A stretch of DNA of 64,000 bases from Sphingobacterium deserti (GCF_000757725.1 NZ_JJMU01000061.1:62001-126000), one strand, 5' to 3'. Positions 1 through 9,483 are shown, counted from the first letter of the stretch. Notes: generated by a model not told the origin, from the letters alone. Numbers and translations: made by a program.

Positions 1-100
1 TTTTTTATTGAAATAGATTGAAAAGGAGGTACTTCACCATAACCTAGCGCATTTGCTATACAAAGACCCTTTTAAAACATGCCTGCAAGGTTCCAGATGT

Positions 101-1393
101 CTAAAATAATGATAAGAGTGGTTCGTTTGCGCTGATTTCGCCCGCTATTTTTATCCCGTTTTCTCCTACTGCTGTTGCCCTTAGTGTGGCTTCAACTCCC
201 GCCTGCTGCATGGTGTTGAAAGGCGCTATCAACCAGTTGTCCGGCCAATTAACCATACGCAAACAAAGCATAAAAATATATGGACTTTCCTGGTAGCTGA
301 TGTTATGCTCAACGGATTTCTTCGTGGTAAGCATTAGGGCATCTGCCTGTTGGTGTTTGTACAGCTTATAGAAAAACTTGTCAGGAAGTTGTTGCGCAAG
401 ATCTGTTTTACCTTGCCAAAGGCTTTCGATAAGGGGAACATTAACAGTCTGCAGTACATTTGTTTCCATGCTATTGAAATCTTCATCGTATTCATAGCTA
501 ATAATAGAATCCTGCTGTTCGACAAGTTGCCTGCGAATAAGCAAGTCAAGGTAGTTTGGCGGATCACCGCGCAGGCCATCGGCATCTTGTCCTGAAAATC
601 GAGCTATTGTTTTGTAAATCGCAGGTATATCCTGCAATGGCAGTCTGCTCCAAAGCATCAAAGCCATATCCTCGCTATCCATTTTCCGAACCATATAGGG
701 AGCGGTTTGTACTTTTGTGCGGGTGGTCCAATGGCCGTCGATAGCAAGTTTTTTGCCGGAAAGTTTTGCCGTCGCAGACAATCTCCCATTCGACTGCCAA
801 TAGGTTACATGATCTTTGTGTTTTAATTTTTGATAAGAGTCAATCTCTGCAAGCGGTATCAAATCGCCCGATTGTTCTAACAAAATCATCTCCTCTTTAT
901 TCCAGCTTGCATCTGTTGCCCCAAATCGAAAAAGAACATGAGTGCCGTTTTCCGCCGCCTGCACATATTGATGTAGCTGATGAAACCTCATCTTTTCTGT
1001 GTTGTGGGGGGACGAATTCCCCTGCGAATATTTTGTTAACAATTGACCCCAATCTTCTCTATCTTTTATTTTGTGGATACTGTAAAAAGTCTCCCGGTGC
1101 TGCGGTATGCTGAATAGCAGCAGGTCGGCGGGAATAGCAAGACCACTGTGCATGAAGTCTCCCAGGGATGGGAGTTTAGTGCTGTCCGTTTTAAGGGTAT
1201 CTTTCGAAGTTGAACGTATTAACTCGCTGATATTATCGATAAATAGATCGTCGACGGATAGCATAAGAAAAGATTCGCTATCCTTATGTACCAGTTGGCG
1301 TTTAGCCCGATAATCTCTTACATAGTAAAATACTATTGCCGCAATAACAATTGCGGCAATAGAACTTCCAACTATAATTGCGGCTTTTCTCAT
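101..1393 (-). CDS. Membrane-anchored protein of unknown function
   Basis: A 430-residue protein with one N-terminal transmembrane segment (about residues 4-24, rich in Ile/Ala/Val) followed by RDYRAKRQ. The rest should therefore lie outside the cytoplasmic membrane. No catalytic motif was recognised. The body has alternating hydrophobic strands and an IPAD motif near residue 88, loosely like the IPAHAD motif near the N terminus of the neighbouring 686-residue protein, so the two may be distant relatives. It is the last gene of a three-gene minus-strand operon, 18 nt after its neighbour. The ATG at 1393 gives a sensible signal-anchor. Function unknown; a role in envelope maintenance is only a guess from location. 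Confidence 0.8.
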   Translation of the reverse strand: MRKAAIIVGSSIAAIVIAAIVFYYVRDYRAKRQLVHKDSESFLMLSVDDLFIDNISELIRSTSKDTLKTDSTKLPSLGDFMHSGLAIPADLLLFSIPQHRETFYSIHKIKDREDWGQLLTKYSQGNSSPHNTEKMRFHQLHQYVQAAENGTHVLFRFGATDASWNKEEMILLEQSGDLIPLAEIDSYQKLKHKDHVTYWQSNGRLSATAKLSGKKLAIDGHWTTRTKVQTAPYMVRKMDSEDMALMLWSRLPLQDIPAIYKTIARFSGQDADGLRGDPPNYLDLLIRRQLVEQQDSIISYEYDEDFNSMETNVLQTVNVPLIESLWQGKTDLAQQLPDKFFYKLYKHQQADALMLTTKKSVEHNISYQESPYIFMLCLRMVNWPDNWLIAPFNTMQQAGVEATLRATAVGENGIKIAGEISANEPLLSLF

Positions 1394-1411
1394 GTGCTAG
1401 CGAAACTCTTT

Positions 1412-3472
1412 TTAATTCATCGTATCGATAATGCTCTGAAGCAAGTATTGTAGCGCATTATTTTCTTTTAGCGGAAAAGCCACAGAAAACTCACCTTCAA
1501 TTCTATTCTTTTTTATCCCATTCGCTTTTAACGTGATGTCGCCATACTCCGCCAGTGAACTGACAGTTTTGTGTTCCCTACCGACAATCGGGATGCCCAG
1601 TTTACGAATAACTTCTGGTATTTGAGGAGTATGAACCGTAGCGGTCATGTTGTTTGCAAAAATTTGCTTTTTAACGGATGCGTCTTTGCTCGTTTCAAAT
1701 CGGTTGTCTTTAATAGCCGAAAATTGCGCTTCATCGTTCCCCACAAAAACAAGGTCATCTTTGAAATAAATATAGACGGGCATCGATTTTTCATCTTTCG
1801 CAATCTTGAATATGCCTTCGGACTGGCTTGCCTGATTCTTTTTCTCAGCAAAAAGTAATAAGCGTTTAAAGATACGCTGATCTTCTGAAGTAAACATCCA
1901 AAGGAAGTTAGGGATCTCTTCCTCTTTTGTCTTAGTAACTTCTTTGTAATTATAGTCCTCGTCGTATTCGTAGTCTATGTAATCTGTTTTTACTTTTTTG
2001 AGATCGTTGATAAATACAACGTGATCCCCTCTCATAACTTTCGCAATCGCTTTTTCATCAAGGGCAATTTGCAATGTCGTCCCCGCAATATTGATCAAAT
2101 CGTCATATTGAAACAGCATAGGGGCATACCACCGTTCAAACAAGAGCGGAATACTATTGAGGTAAGCTTCTGTGTTGATGTTCAATGAAACATAGCCTAA
2201 ATGATTTTCTGGAATATATTTCGCAAATTTACGATTCACTTTGCTTTTATACATCTTAGCAAATAATCGCTGTATGTCTTTATCTAAACCAACAGAGCCT
2301 TTAAGTGTCAGTACATTTTTATCTTGAACGAGGTCCAGCACGGCATCCTGATAACCATAATTCAAATTTTTCATATCTATACCAAGTCCCATTCCCAGTT
2401 CGTCGAAAGGAAGCGCACTGCGATAAACTTCATCCAGATCTTTTACCCAAACATGAACAAGCGTATTGTTTTTATCGTACTTGCCAATTTGCTTATGCAC
2501 GGTTGACGCTTTTGCTAGGTGTAAGTGCTGTTCCAGCTCTGTAGTTATCCATGCTTTAAAAAGGGAATTTTTTATTGAATCGTTTTTTGCATTACGGATC
2601 ATTTCTTCTTTGTAGCTATCATCATTATAGCTATCATATTGCGTGTCGTAATAGTCATCGTATGCTATAGCGGTATCAATAAGTGCATCATCCTCATTCC
2701 AGTCTTCCGTGAGGACGGGTGGGGGTACTGCTATTACCACAGGTGGAGCAATACTATCTTGCGGCGTTATTGTAGTTGTCTGCATGGCTGTATCTGCCAG
2801 GGCCACATTCAAATCTGCAATACTGTCTGCTATCACTTGAATGCTGTCTGCTATTGCATCAATGTTTTCAGTGCTAACATTTGTCGGAGGCGAATATGCC
2901 AAATCAAGTGGGCTAAAAGGACGATCATACCCATTATCTGCATAGGCTGGCTGTTCAATGCCAAAGGAGGCAGCAACGCTATCGTTTCGAAAATAATGAC
3001 TTTTGTAGTTGCCCGTGAGGATAAGCAGACTATTTTCATTCCAGGCCAGTTGTGTTTTTTTATCTTTGGTCGTGGTTTGTCGAAAACCGTTGGATAATGT
3101 TGCGGTAGGAAGCGCGGAAAAGAGGTTTTTCTCGATGTTGTGTCCGGATTTCAGCGGAATTAGTATCCCTACATAGTAGGCACTATCCGAATCTGTTCGA
3201 TACAGATAAGCATTACGGTCGTAGTCCAAATCGAAATCCTCAATGTTGTCCACAGTACGTTGTTGATCACCCTGCAACGCATCAAAAGCACCGAGCTGAG
3301 ATAAAACTTGGTTCAGTTTTTCAATAGAGCTGTGTTTTACTATAGCTTGATTATTCAGCACCGCGACCATATCCGCATGAGCGGGTATACGTTGCGCTAA
3401 TTCTTGTCCATAGGTTAAGCTCGAGAACGCTATGGTGAATAACCCGATCAGGCATTTCTTTGAAGACGTCAT
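1412..3472 (-). CDS. Large secreted protein of unknown function
   Basis: A 686-residue protein with an N-terminal signal peptide (basic start, hydrophobic stretch, likely cleavage after the YGQ near residue 23). Around residues 190-290 is a low-complexity acidic and Tyr/Asp/Pro-rich stretch (repeated DSI/ADS, PPPV, then DDYYDTQYDSYNDDS). It probably links an N-terminal domain starting IPAHADMVAVLNN to a C-terminal domain ending in a beta-rich segment. The layout resembles large exported Bacteroidota proteins of unknown function, but no family could be assigned with confidence. It is translationally close-packed with its upstream neighbour (1 nt gap), so the three proteins are probably co-produced. 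Confidence 0.82.
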   Translation of the reverse strand: MTSSKKCLIGLFTIAFSSLTYGQELAQRIPAHADMVAVLNNQAIVKHSSIEKLNQVLSQLGAFDALQGDQQRTVDNIEDFDLDYDRNAYLYRTDSDSAYYVGILIPLKSGHNIEKNLFSALPTATLSNGFRQTTTKDKKTQLAWNENSLLILTGNYKSHYFRNDSVAASFGIEQPAYADNGYDRPFSPLDLAYSPPTNVSTENIDAIADSIQVIADSIADLNVALADTAMQTTTITPQDSIAPPVVIAVPPPVLTEDWNEDDALIDTAIAYDDYYDTQYDSYNDDSYKEEMIRNAKNDSIKNSLFKAWITTELEQHLHLAKASTVHKQIGKYDKNNTLVHVWVKDLDEVYRSALPFDELGMGLGIDMKNLNYGYQDAVLDLVQDKNVLTLKGSVGLDKDIQRLFAKMYKSKVNRKFAKYIPENHLGYVSLNINTEAYLNSIPLLFERWYAPMLFQYDDLINIAGTTLQIALDEKAIAKVMRGDHVVFINDLKKVKTDYIDYEYDEDYNYKEVTKTKEEEIPNFLWMFTSEDQRIFKRLLLFAEKKNQASQSEGIFKIAKDEKSMPVYIYFKDDLVFVGNDEAQFSAIKDNRFETSKDASVKKQIFANNMTATVHTPQIPEVIRKLGIPIVGREHKTVSSLAEYGDITLKANGIKKNRIEGEFSVAFPLKENNALQYLLQSIIDTMN

Positions 3473-3473
3473 G

Positions 3474-4157
3474 TTATTTTGTTAGTGTAATAGTATTTGC
3501 TATACTTGTTGATCCATTGATCAGGTTGGTAGCCGGAATTTTTAACAGTACGGCTTTGCTATTGCTTGCCACCTTCGCCGATTTATTGACTTGCGACTTA
3601 ACCGCACTTTCAAATCGGATGATGTTTGTGTAATACGCATCCTTAAACAGTTGCCGATCATCATTCGGTATTCGTGCAAATTGCTTGGCAATATCCGGCG
3701 AATAGGTATAATTGCGCGAGAAAACCTGGGCCGAAGGATTGAAGGCGTAACTGTTATAGCTTGTGAGCTTAACTTTGAACTGCTTAGATAACGTGCTGCT
3801 AAATTCATTCAAAGCTTGAATCGATTTAAAATCACAGGACAGCGTTGCAATATAATTTGTGAAATCGAGGCTGTATTGTACGTTGCTGATGCCGTTTGTG
3901 GTCCTTAGCGTTTTAACCGCATTTTCCATTTCCTTCTTGACAGTTGCTTCCGTTGGTATTGTAATGCCATTAACGGATTTCAACCTCATCAGCGAGGCCA
4001 CCTTTGTTTTGCTTTTGCTTAAATTCAGCGTTGCTTTTATAGTTCCCGATCCATTTCGCTTCATGTCTATTTGCTCCACTAAATCAAAACAACCCGTCAG
4101 GAGGGAGCAGCCAAAAAAAGCGATCAAAAGGGGTAAAATTCGTTTAACTATCTTCAT
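3474..4157 (-). CDS. Lipoprotein of unknown function
   Basis: First gene of the three-gene envelope operon. The ATG at 4157 is chosen; an in-frame TTG four codons earlier is not needed. The product is about 227 residues with a classic lipoprotein signal: a KIVKR basic start, a hydrophobic core and the lipobox LLTGC. Directly after the Cys comes FDLVEQIDMKRNGSGTIK, a pattern (polar residues, then DGSG-like beta strand) seen in several lipoprotein families that begin with a short beta domain. The remainder is mixed alpha/beta with no cysteines suggestive of metal binding. Function unknown; anchoring in the outer or inner membrane is expected. Confidence 0.8.
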   Translation of the reverse strand: MKIVKRILPLLIAFFGCSLLTGCFDLVEQIDMKRNGSGTIKATLNLSKSKTKVASLMRLKSVNGITIPTEATVKKEMENAVKTLRTTNGISNVQYSLDFTNYIATLSCDFKSIQALNEFSSTLSKQFKVKLTSYNSYAFNPSAQVFSRNYTYSPDIAKQFARIPNDDRQLFKDAYYTNIIRFESAVKSQVNKSAKVASNSKAVLLKIPATNLINGSTSIANTITLTK

Positions 4158-4418
4158 ATATTTCTGCAATGTTAATAAGCGCGTAAGTTTTTAGCTCCTA
4201 TTCAGCCGGGGAAAGTTCATACCTCAGCTTGGCTTAAACCTGTCGATTAAATCAAGCCAGGTAGAGCAAAAAGAACGCCAATATCTATCTTCAGATACCT
4301 GTTTTTATGCATTTGATAAGTAAATAGCCGCATCCGCAATTTTCGACTGGGCGAGAGCTATATCCCCTAAATCCACCATTTTTTACATGCAACATCAAAT
4401 GGCATATTTACGAGTGAC
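4158..4418. other. Intergenic region, no gene seen
   Basis: About 260 bases upstream of the minus-strand envelope operon. A weak inverted repeat (TTGGCTT/AAGCCA) lies near 4230-4258. No ORF with coding character was found on either strand, and no canonical TAnnTTTG promoter element is clear for the operon; TAACATTG near 4170 on the minus strand is a 7 of 8 match. Confidence 0.4.
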
Positions 4419-4490
4419 AAAAAAGAAAATCCTGAAGTAGAGCACTCCAGGATTTTACCAAACCAATTATTAACCTAAATTATGAAATTA
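4419..4490 (-). ncRNA. Candidate short sRNA / structured element, copy 1
   Basis: Read on the minus strand this is a conserved AT-rich block (CATAATTTAGGTTAATAATTGG, about 4488-4467), then a 9-bp hairpin (AAAATCCTG/CAGGATTTT, arms 4426-4434 and 4448-4456) and a CTTTTTT run (4425-4419), the layout of a factor-independent terminator. The same order of block, hairpin and U-run recurs at 34327-34390 and 34479-34545. No strong promoter was found for this copy; TATATTGA near 4509-4516 is a weak match. It lies between hom (stop 4742) and the envelope operon, so it could also be the 3' end of the hom transcript. Read on the plus strand it would be a hairpin followed by ACCTAAATTATG and a tiny ORF. 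Confidence 0.45.
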
Positions 4491-4555
4491 TGAAATTCTC
4501 TTGCTTTCAATATATAAACGCTATTGTTATACCGATCGTATGTCAATATTTCATT

Positions 4556-4741
4556 TTAACATTTTTTAACATATGAACGTTGATCTGTATCGCGCAACTC
4601 TTGCTCGGCAAAGATTTCGTCTTTTTTCCAATCGAGCCGTGAAGCGCTCATCAGGCTATAGCAGATCATTTGGGCATTGCAATCTCCAAAAGAGTCAAAG
4701 CCTGCGGTGGGAAATACTAAATCAGGATCGGCGGTAAGTGC
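4556..4741 (-). pseudogene. Coding-like 61-codon stretch after the hom stop
   Basis: Immediately downstream of the TAG that ends hom, and in the same frame, 61 codons run open to a TAA at 4556-4558. The translation looks like real protein (begins ALTADPDLVFPTAGFDSFGD, contains SASRLDWKKDEIFAEQELRD). The only internal ATG candidates are at codon 25 and later. It could be a C-terminal remnant of a deleted gene, a small gene with a non-ATG start, or an extension reached by rare readthrough. No family was recognised. Confidence 0.4.
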
Positions 4742-5923
4742 CTACAAGATTTCCGCTATAAAATTTCCTGCTTGATTGATGATATGACGCTTGGCAATAA
4801 TCTCCTGCAAATTTATCTTTCCGATAATATACATAAAATCTTCCCCATAAAAACGCTCAGTTACGGAATCGAAATGTATCTCTTCTAAGCTGCTGTCATC
4901 GGCGTATCTGAAATAAACGGATAGTTCGTAATTGGTGCTGTATTCAATCTGCCCCGCATCAATATGTTTTTTATACTCATAGCGATATCCATAACGCAGT
5001 GCGGCGATATCAGATAGGACGGCTGATCCTGTTGGATGTCCACCAGCCCCTTTACCGTAGAAGAACTGCTCATCGGCGAATGCCGCTTTCACCAGCACAC
5101 CGTTATTTTCATTTTCAACGTTATATATAATGTTATCCGGTCGGACGAATTTGGGAAGAACATACAAAACCACCTGTTTGCCATTGGTTTCTTTCGCCAA
5201 GGGCAGTAGTTTAATTTTAAACCCTTTTTCCTTCGCAAAGCGAATATCCTGGTCACCCAGCTTATCGATGCCGAGATTAAGTATTGTTTCCGGATCCACG
5301 TAAATACCATACGCATGGGATGCAACAATAGCCAATTTATATTTCGGATCGTATCCGCCTACATCCAGCGTAGGATCGGTTTCGGCAAAACCCAATTCTT
5401 GCGCTTTTTTTAGCGCATCCTCATAACTCTGTCCTTCATTAAAAATCTTTGATAAAATATAATTGGAAGACCCGTTAAAGATACCACTCACGGAGTGTAA
5501 GAGTTCATTATCGTAATACTCTTCCAAATTCCTGATAATTGGAATGCTCCCGCAAACGGCGCCCTCATAGAGTAATGAGGTACCATGGGTCTGTTGTAAT
5601 TCTGCCAATTCTTCGAGATGCGAGGCGATCATTTTTTTATTTGCAGAAACCACGTTTTTTCCCTCGCTGAGTGCGCGTTTTACAAAGGTAAATGCTGCAT
5701 CGGCATCATCTATAAGCTCTACCACCGTATTGATTTCGGTATCAGCAAGGATTGATTCTGGGTCTGTGCTGAACAACTCCGCCGGCAGGGTTCTTTTTTT
5801 GTCGGCATTTTTTATGACGAATCTTTTAATCTCTAAATTAAGCTTTTTGGTTTTTATAATATCATATAGACCTTGCCCTACAACGCCAAAGCCAAACATG
5901 CCTATTATCAATTTCTCTCTCAT
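4742..5923 (-). CDS. hom: Homoserine dehydrogenase
   Basis: Reduces aspartate semialdehyde to homoserine with NAD(P)H, the branch step to methionine and threonine; cytosolic. The 393 residues show the N-terminal Rossmann motif GFGVVGQG (about 11-18), the homoserine dehydrogenase core with GAVCGSIPIIR, SVSGIFNGSSNYILSK and DPTLDVGGYDPKYKL, and the KGAGGHPTGSAVLSDI segment. The C-terminal 70 residues form a short beta/alpha region that may be a reduced ACT-like domain. No aspartokinase domain is fused. The gene follows metY on the same strand by 70 nt with no recognisable promoter between them, so it is probably also under the SAM riboswitch. The stop is followed in frame by a coding-like fragment. 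Confidence 0.95.
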   Translation of the reverse strand: MREKLIIGMFGFGVVGQGLYDIIKTKKLNLEIKRFVIKNADKKRTLPAELFSTDPESILADTEINTVVELIDDADAAFTFVKRALSEGKNVVSANKKMIASHLEELAELQQTHGTSLLYEGAVCGSIPIIRNLEEYYDNELLHSVSGIFNGSSNYILSKIFNEGQSYEDALKKAQELGFAETDPTLDVGGYDPKYKLAIVASHAYGIYVDPETILNLGIDKLGDQDIRFAKEKGFKIKLLPLAKETNGKQVVLYVLPKFVRPDNIIYNVENENNGVLVKAAFADEQFFYGKGAGGHPTGSAVLSDIAALRYGYRYEYKKHIDAGQIEYSTNYELSVYFRYADDSSLEEIHFDSVTERFYGEDFMYIIGKINLQEIIAKRHIINQAGNFIAEIL

Positions 5924-5993
5924 TTTCTGTGTTATTTTTTATTTAAAATCTCGTCAATACTATTTTAATTTTATGAGCGAATAAAGTTGCTCC

Positions 5994-7319
<1,326 letters not shown>

Positions 7320-7385
7320 TTATACAAGATGTTTGTTTTACACTCGCAGCGATCGGGGCATGTGGTCATTCTCAAGGCTGATGTA

Positions 7386-7420
7386 CAAAGATAGGGGAGT
7401 GCATGCCTATCCATAATCAA
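7386..7420 (-). promoter_or_regulatory. Possible internal metY promoter
   Basis: TATCTTTG at 7393-7386 fits the Bacteroidota -7 consensus TAnnTTTG exactly, with TTG at 7420-7418; the 24-nt spacer is longer than usual. It lies downstream of the riboswitch, so if active it would give riboswitch-independent metY expression. Weak because of the spacer. Confidence 0.3.
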
Positions 7421-7426
7421 GAATGA

Positions 7427-7522
7427 CTAACGCATTCGTGCAATGAACGCGGTTAGAAAACTCGCCAATGCTACTGAATATACTACTAAATTGAAAAAAT
7501 GTAACTGTTGTTCTGCTATCAT
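7427..7522 (-). CDS. 31-residue ORF directly after SAM riboswitch
   Basis: The ATG (7522-7520) begins at the base immediately after the 3' arm of the riboswitch P1 stem, and the frame ends at TAG 7429-7427. The peptide starts MIAEQQLHFF, has a hydrophobic centre (NLVVYSVALASFLTAFIA) able to span a membrane once, and ends RMR. There is no Shine-Dalgarno sequence, as usual in this phylum. It could be a real mini-membrane protein or a leader peptide whose translation is controlled by SAM binding and which in turn affects transcription into metY. Chance cannot be excluded without conservation data. Confidence 0.45.
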   Translation of the reverse strand: MIAEQQLHFFNLVVYSVALASFLTAFIARMR

Positions 7523-7650
7523 GTCTTATCTCATTTATATGCTCCAAGGCGGTATTGCCTCAGACAGGAATTGGCACCTTTTCAACATGTGCTGAAGGTT
7601 GCCAGTGGGTCATCGAGCCAGTCTCTCGCCACTTCTTTATAAATCAAGAC
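7523..7650 (-). promoter_or_regulatory. SAM-I (S-box) riboswitch upstream of metY-hom
   Basis: On the minus strand the sequence matches the SAM-I aptamer core in order: P1 5' arm GTCTTGAT (7650-7643), the GAGAGACTGGCTCGATGA core, the CACTGGCAACC junction, a P3 hairpin (TTCAGCACATGTTGAA), AAGGTGCCAATTCCTG, a P4 hairpin (GAGGCAATACCGCCTT), and the P1 3' arm GAGATAAGAC ending at 7523. Its ligand would be S-adenosylmethionine, and it sits upstream of metY and hom, a textbook location. No clear terminator hairpin follows; instead the P1 3' arm abuts the ATG of a 31-codon ORF, suggesting translational rather than intrinsic-terminator control. Confidence 0.93.
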
Positions 7651-7697
7651 CTAGTAAGGAAGGTGCTGATTAGTGTACCACGATTGAGGTACAGGGG

Positions 7698-7728
7698 CAA
7701 ATATAGTTGTTTTTATAGATAATCCAAA
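7698..7728 (-). promoter_or_regulatory. Promoter of the riboswitch-metY-hom transcript
   Basis: TTTG (7728-7725), 19-nt spacer, TATATTTG (7705-7698): an exact match to the Bacteroidota housekeeping promoter. Transcription would start near 7691, about 40 nt before the riboswitch. Confidence 0.8.
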
Positions 7729-7764
7729 TTATATTTTAGAGGGCGGGCAGGTTTTATAGGCGTT

Positions 7765-7800
7765 AAAAAAGAGAAAAGCCCCATCTACAGACGAGGCTTT
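7765..7800 (-). terminator. Terminator of the tRNA-Phe array
   Basis: Minus-strand hairpin AAAGCCTC/GGGGCTTT with a 12-nt loop followed by CTCTTTTTT, immediately downstream of the last tRNA-Phe. Confidence 0.75.
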
Positions 7801-7802
7801 CG

Positions 7803-7875
7803 TGGTGCCAGCTGGATTCGAACCAGCGACACAAGGATTTTCAGTCCTTTGCTCTACCAACTGAGCTATGGCACC
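7803..7875 (-). tRNA. tRNA-Phe (GAA), copy 3 of the array
   Basis: 73-nt cloverleaf on the minus strand: acceptor GGTGCCA/TGGCACC, D arm GCTC/GAGC, anticodon arm AAGGA-CTGAAAA-TCCTT with anticodon GAA, T arm GCTGG-TTCGAAT-CCAGC, discriminator A. CCA is not encoded. Last of three identical copies, followed by the array terminator. Confidence 0.97.
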
Positions 7876-7956
7876 ATTGCGCTTATTTAAATTTCACTGA
7901 GTGAGTCTTAATACGCTAAGTTTTTGATTATCCTCTGTTACTTTCAGATTTTGTGG

Positions 7957-8029
7957 TGGTGCCAGCTGGATTCGAACCAGCGACACAAGGATTTTCAGTC
8001 CTTTGCTCTACCAACTGAGCTATGGCACC
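7957..8029 (-). tRNA. tRNA-Phe (GAA), copy 2 of the array
   Basis: Identical in sequence to the copies at 7803-7875 and 8112-8184, anticodon GAA, no encoded CCA. Probably co-transcribed with them. Confidence 0.97.
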
Positions 8030-8111
8030 ATTGCGTTTATTAAAAATTCATCAGGTGAACCTAAACACGCGGTAAGTTTTTGATTATACTCTGTTACTTT
8101 CAGATTTTTGG

Positions 8112-8184
8112 TGGTGCCAGCTGGATTCGAACCAGCGACACAAGGATTTTCAGTCCTTTGCTCTACCAACTGAGCTATGGCACC
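8112..8184 (-). tRNA. tRNA-Phe (GAA), copy 1 of the array
   Basis: First transcribed copy of the three identical tRNA-Phe genes on the minus strand. Same cloverleaf and GAA anticodon. The region upstream (8185-8340) separates it from divergent mnmA. Confidence 0.97.
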
Positions 8185-8340
8185 TTTTGCAACTATTTTT
8201 CCTTCGTTGCGTTGCAAATCTAGGTTCTTTTTTCGAATTCTAAAACTTTTGCTGCAAATATTTTTGCTGGTAGAATCAACTGATTGATTCTGATCGAGAT
8301 AAAATTACATCAAATAAACACTGTAGAAGACCAAATACGC

Positions 8341-8348
8341 TATCTTTG
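8341..8348 (+). promoter_or_regulatory. -7 element of the mnmA promoter
   Basis: TATCTTTG fits TAnnTTTG exactly and lies 18 nt before the ATG of mnmA. No good -33 TTTG is at the right distance. Confidence 0.55.
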
Positions 8349-8365
8349 CACTTCACAAAATTAAT

Positions 8366-9457
8366 ATGAGTAAAAGAGGAAGAGTTTTGGTCGCAATGAG
8401 TGGTGGAGTAGATAGTTCTGTTGCGGCCGTGATGTTGCATGAACAGGGCTATGACGTCATCGGGATTACGATGAAAACTTGGGATTATGCTTCGGCAGGC
8501 GGGTCATCCAAAGAAACCGGATGCTGTAGTCTGGATAGCATAAATGATGCGCGTGCACTGGCAGTTGGCTATGGCTTCCCTCACTATATTTTGGACATTC
8601 GCGATGAGTTTGGTGATTACGTCATTGATAATTTTGTTGACGAATATATTGCAGGCCGAACGCCTAATCCCTGCGTATTATGTAATACACACATCAAATG
8701 GTCGGCATTAATGAAGCGCGCGGACAAGCTAGATTGTGAATTTATTGCCACGGGGCACTATGCAAACATCCGTATGCATGACAATGGACGTTATGTCATA
8801 TCCAAGGGTCGTGATGAGAATAAAGATCAGTCGTATGTGCTTTGGGGTGTTTCGCAGGAGAACTTAGCGCGCACACAGTTCCCGTTGGGAAGTTTTACGA
8901 AGAAAGAAATTAGACAGATGGCGATGGAGATGGGACAGGCAGAGTTAGCTCAAAAATCAGAGAGTTATGAAATTTGCTTCGTGCCAGATAATGATTATCG
9001 TGCGTTTTTACGCCATAAGCGACCAACACTTGATACCGAAATAGGGCCTGGGAATTTTATCTTAGCAGATGGTACGGTGGTTGGACAGCATATTGGCTAC
9101 CCCTATTTCACGATAGGGCAACGCAAAGGATTAGGAATTGCTTTGGGCAAGCCTATGTTTGTCATTGAAATTTTGCCGGAAAGCAATTCCGTGGTTCTGG
9201 GTGAGGAGCATGAGTTGGAGAAATCACAAGCTTTTGTTCGTGATATCAATTTAGTCAAGTATGCATCGTTAGAACAGCCGCTGGAAGCCGTTACAAAAAT
9301 TAGGTATAAAGATGCGGGTGCGCAATCGATCTTGACACAACAAGGGAATGTGATGCAAGTGGATTTTGCACATCAGGTGAAAGGAATTGCGCCTGGACAA
9401 TCCGCTGTATTTTATGAAGGAAATGACCTCTTGGGCGGTGGATTTTTAATGAAGTAG
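8366..9457 (+). CDS. mnmA: tRNA-specific 2-thiouridylase MnmA
   Basis: Inserts sulfur at position 2 of the wobble uridine (s2U34) in tRNA-Lys, Glu and Gln, using ATP and a relay-delivered persulfide; cytosolic. The 363 residues contain the PP-loop SGGVDSSVAA near the N terminus, the catalytic NPCVLCN cysteine around residue 103, the second catalytic cysteine in SYEICFVPD around residue 202, the GHYAN and KDQSYVLWG tRNA-contact motifs, and the C-terminal beta barrel. The length is normal for the family. It is divergent from the tRNA-Phe array and convergent with gapA, from which it is separated by a bidirectional terminator. Confidence 0.97.
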   Translation: MSKRGRVLVAMSGGVDSSVAAVMLHEQGYDVIGITMKTWDYASAGGSSKETGCCSLDSINDARALAVGYGFPHYILDIRDEFGDYVIDNFVDEYIAGRTPNPCVLCNTHIKWSALMKRADKLDCEFIATGHYANIRMHDNGRYVISKGRDENKDQSYVLWGVSQENLARTQFPLGSFTKKEIRQMAMEMGQAELAQKSESYEICFVPDNDYRAFLRHKRPTLDTEIGPGNFILADGTVVGQHIGYPYFTIGQRKGLGIALGKPMFVIEILPESNSVVLGEEHELEKSQAFVRDINLVKYASLEQPLEAVTKIRYKDAGAQSILTQQGNVMQVDFAHQVKGIAPGQSAVFYEGNDLLGGGFLMK

Positions 9458-9483
9458 TCCGCTGTTGTCCAGAACCTTATTAC

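Larger units (their letters stand above)
7803..8184 (-). repeat. Tandem triplication of tRNA-Phe with its spacer
   Basis: Three identical 73-nt tRNA genes are spaced 154 and 155 bp apart. The two spacers are also alike (shared AAGTTTTTGATTAT, CTCTGTTACTTTCAGATTTT and flanks), so the whole unit was duplicated twice in tandem, with spacers drifting while the tRNAs stayed identical. Confidence 0.85.

Noticed and set aside
2639-3097. 152-codon plus-strand ORF inside the secreted-protein gene
   Set aside because: Cysteine-rich, unnatural composition; shadow of the minus-strand gene.
4742-4744. TAG at the end of hom as a pyrrolysine or other recoding site
   Set aside because: No recoding machinery or stem-loop is evident, and Bacteroidota are not known for pyrrolysine; remnant or separate small gene is simpler.
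8020-8217. 65-codon ORF over the third tRNA-Phe
   Set aside because: It is a translation of the tRNA gene and its flanks; no protein character.
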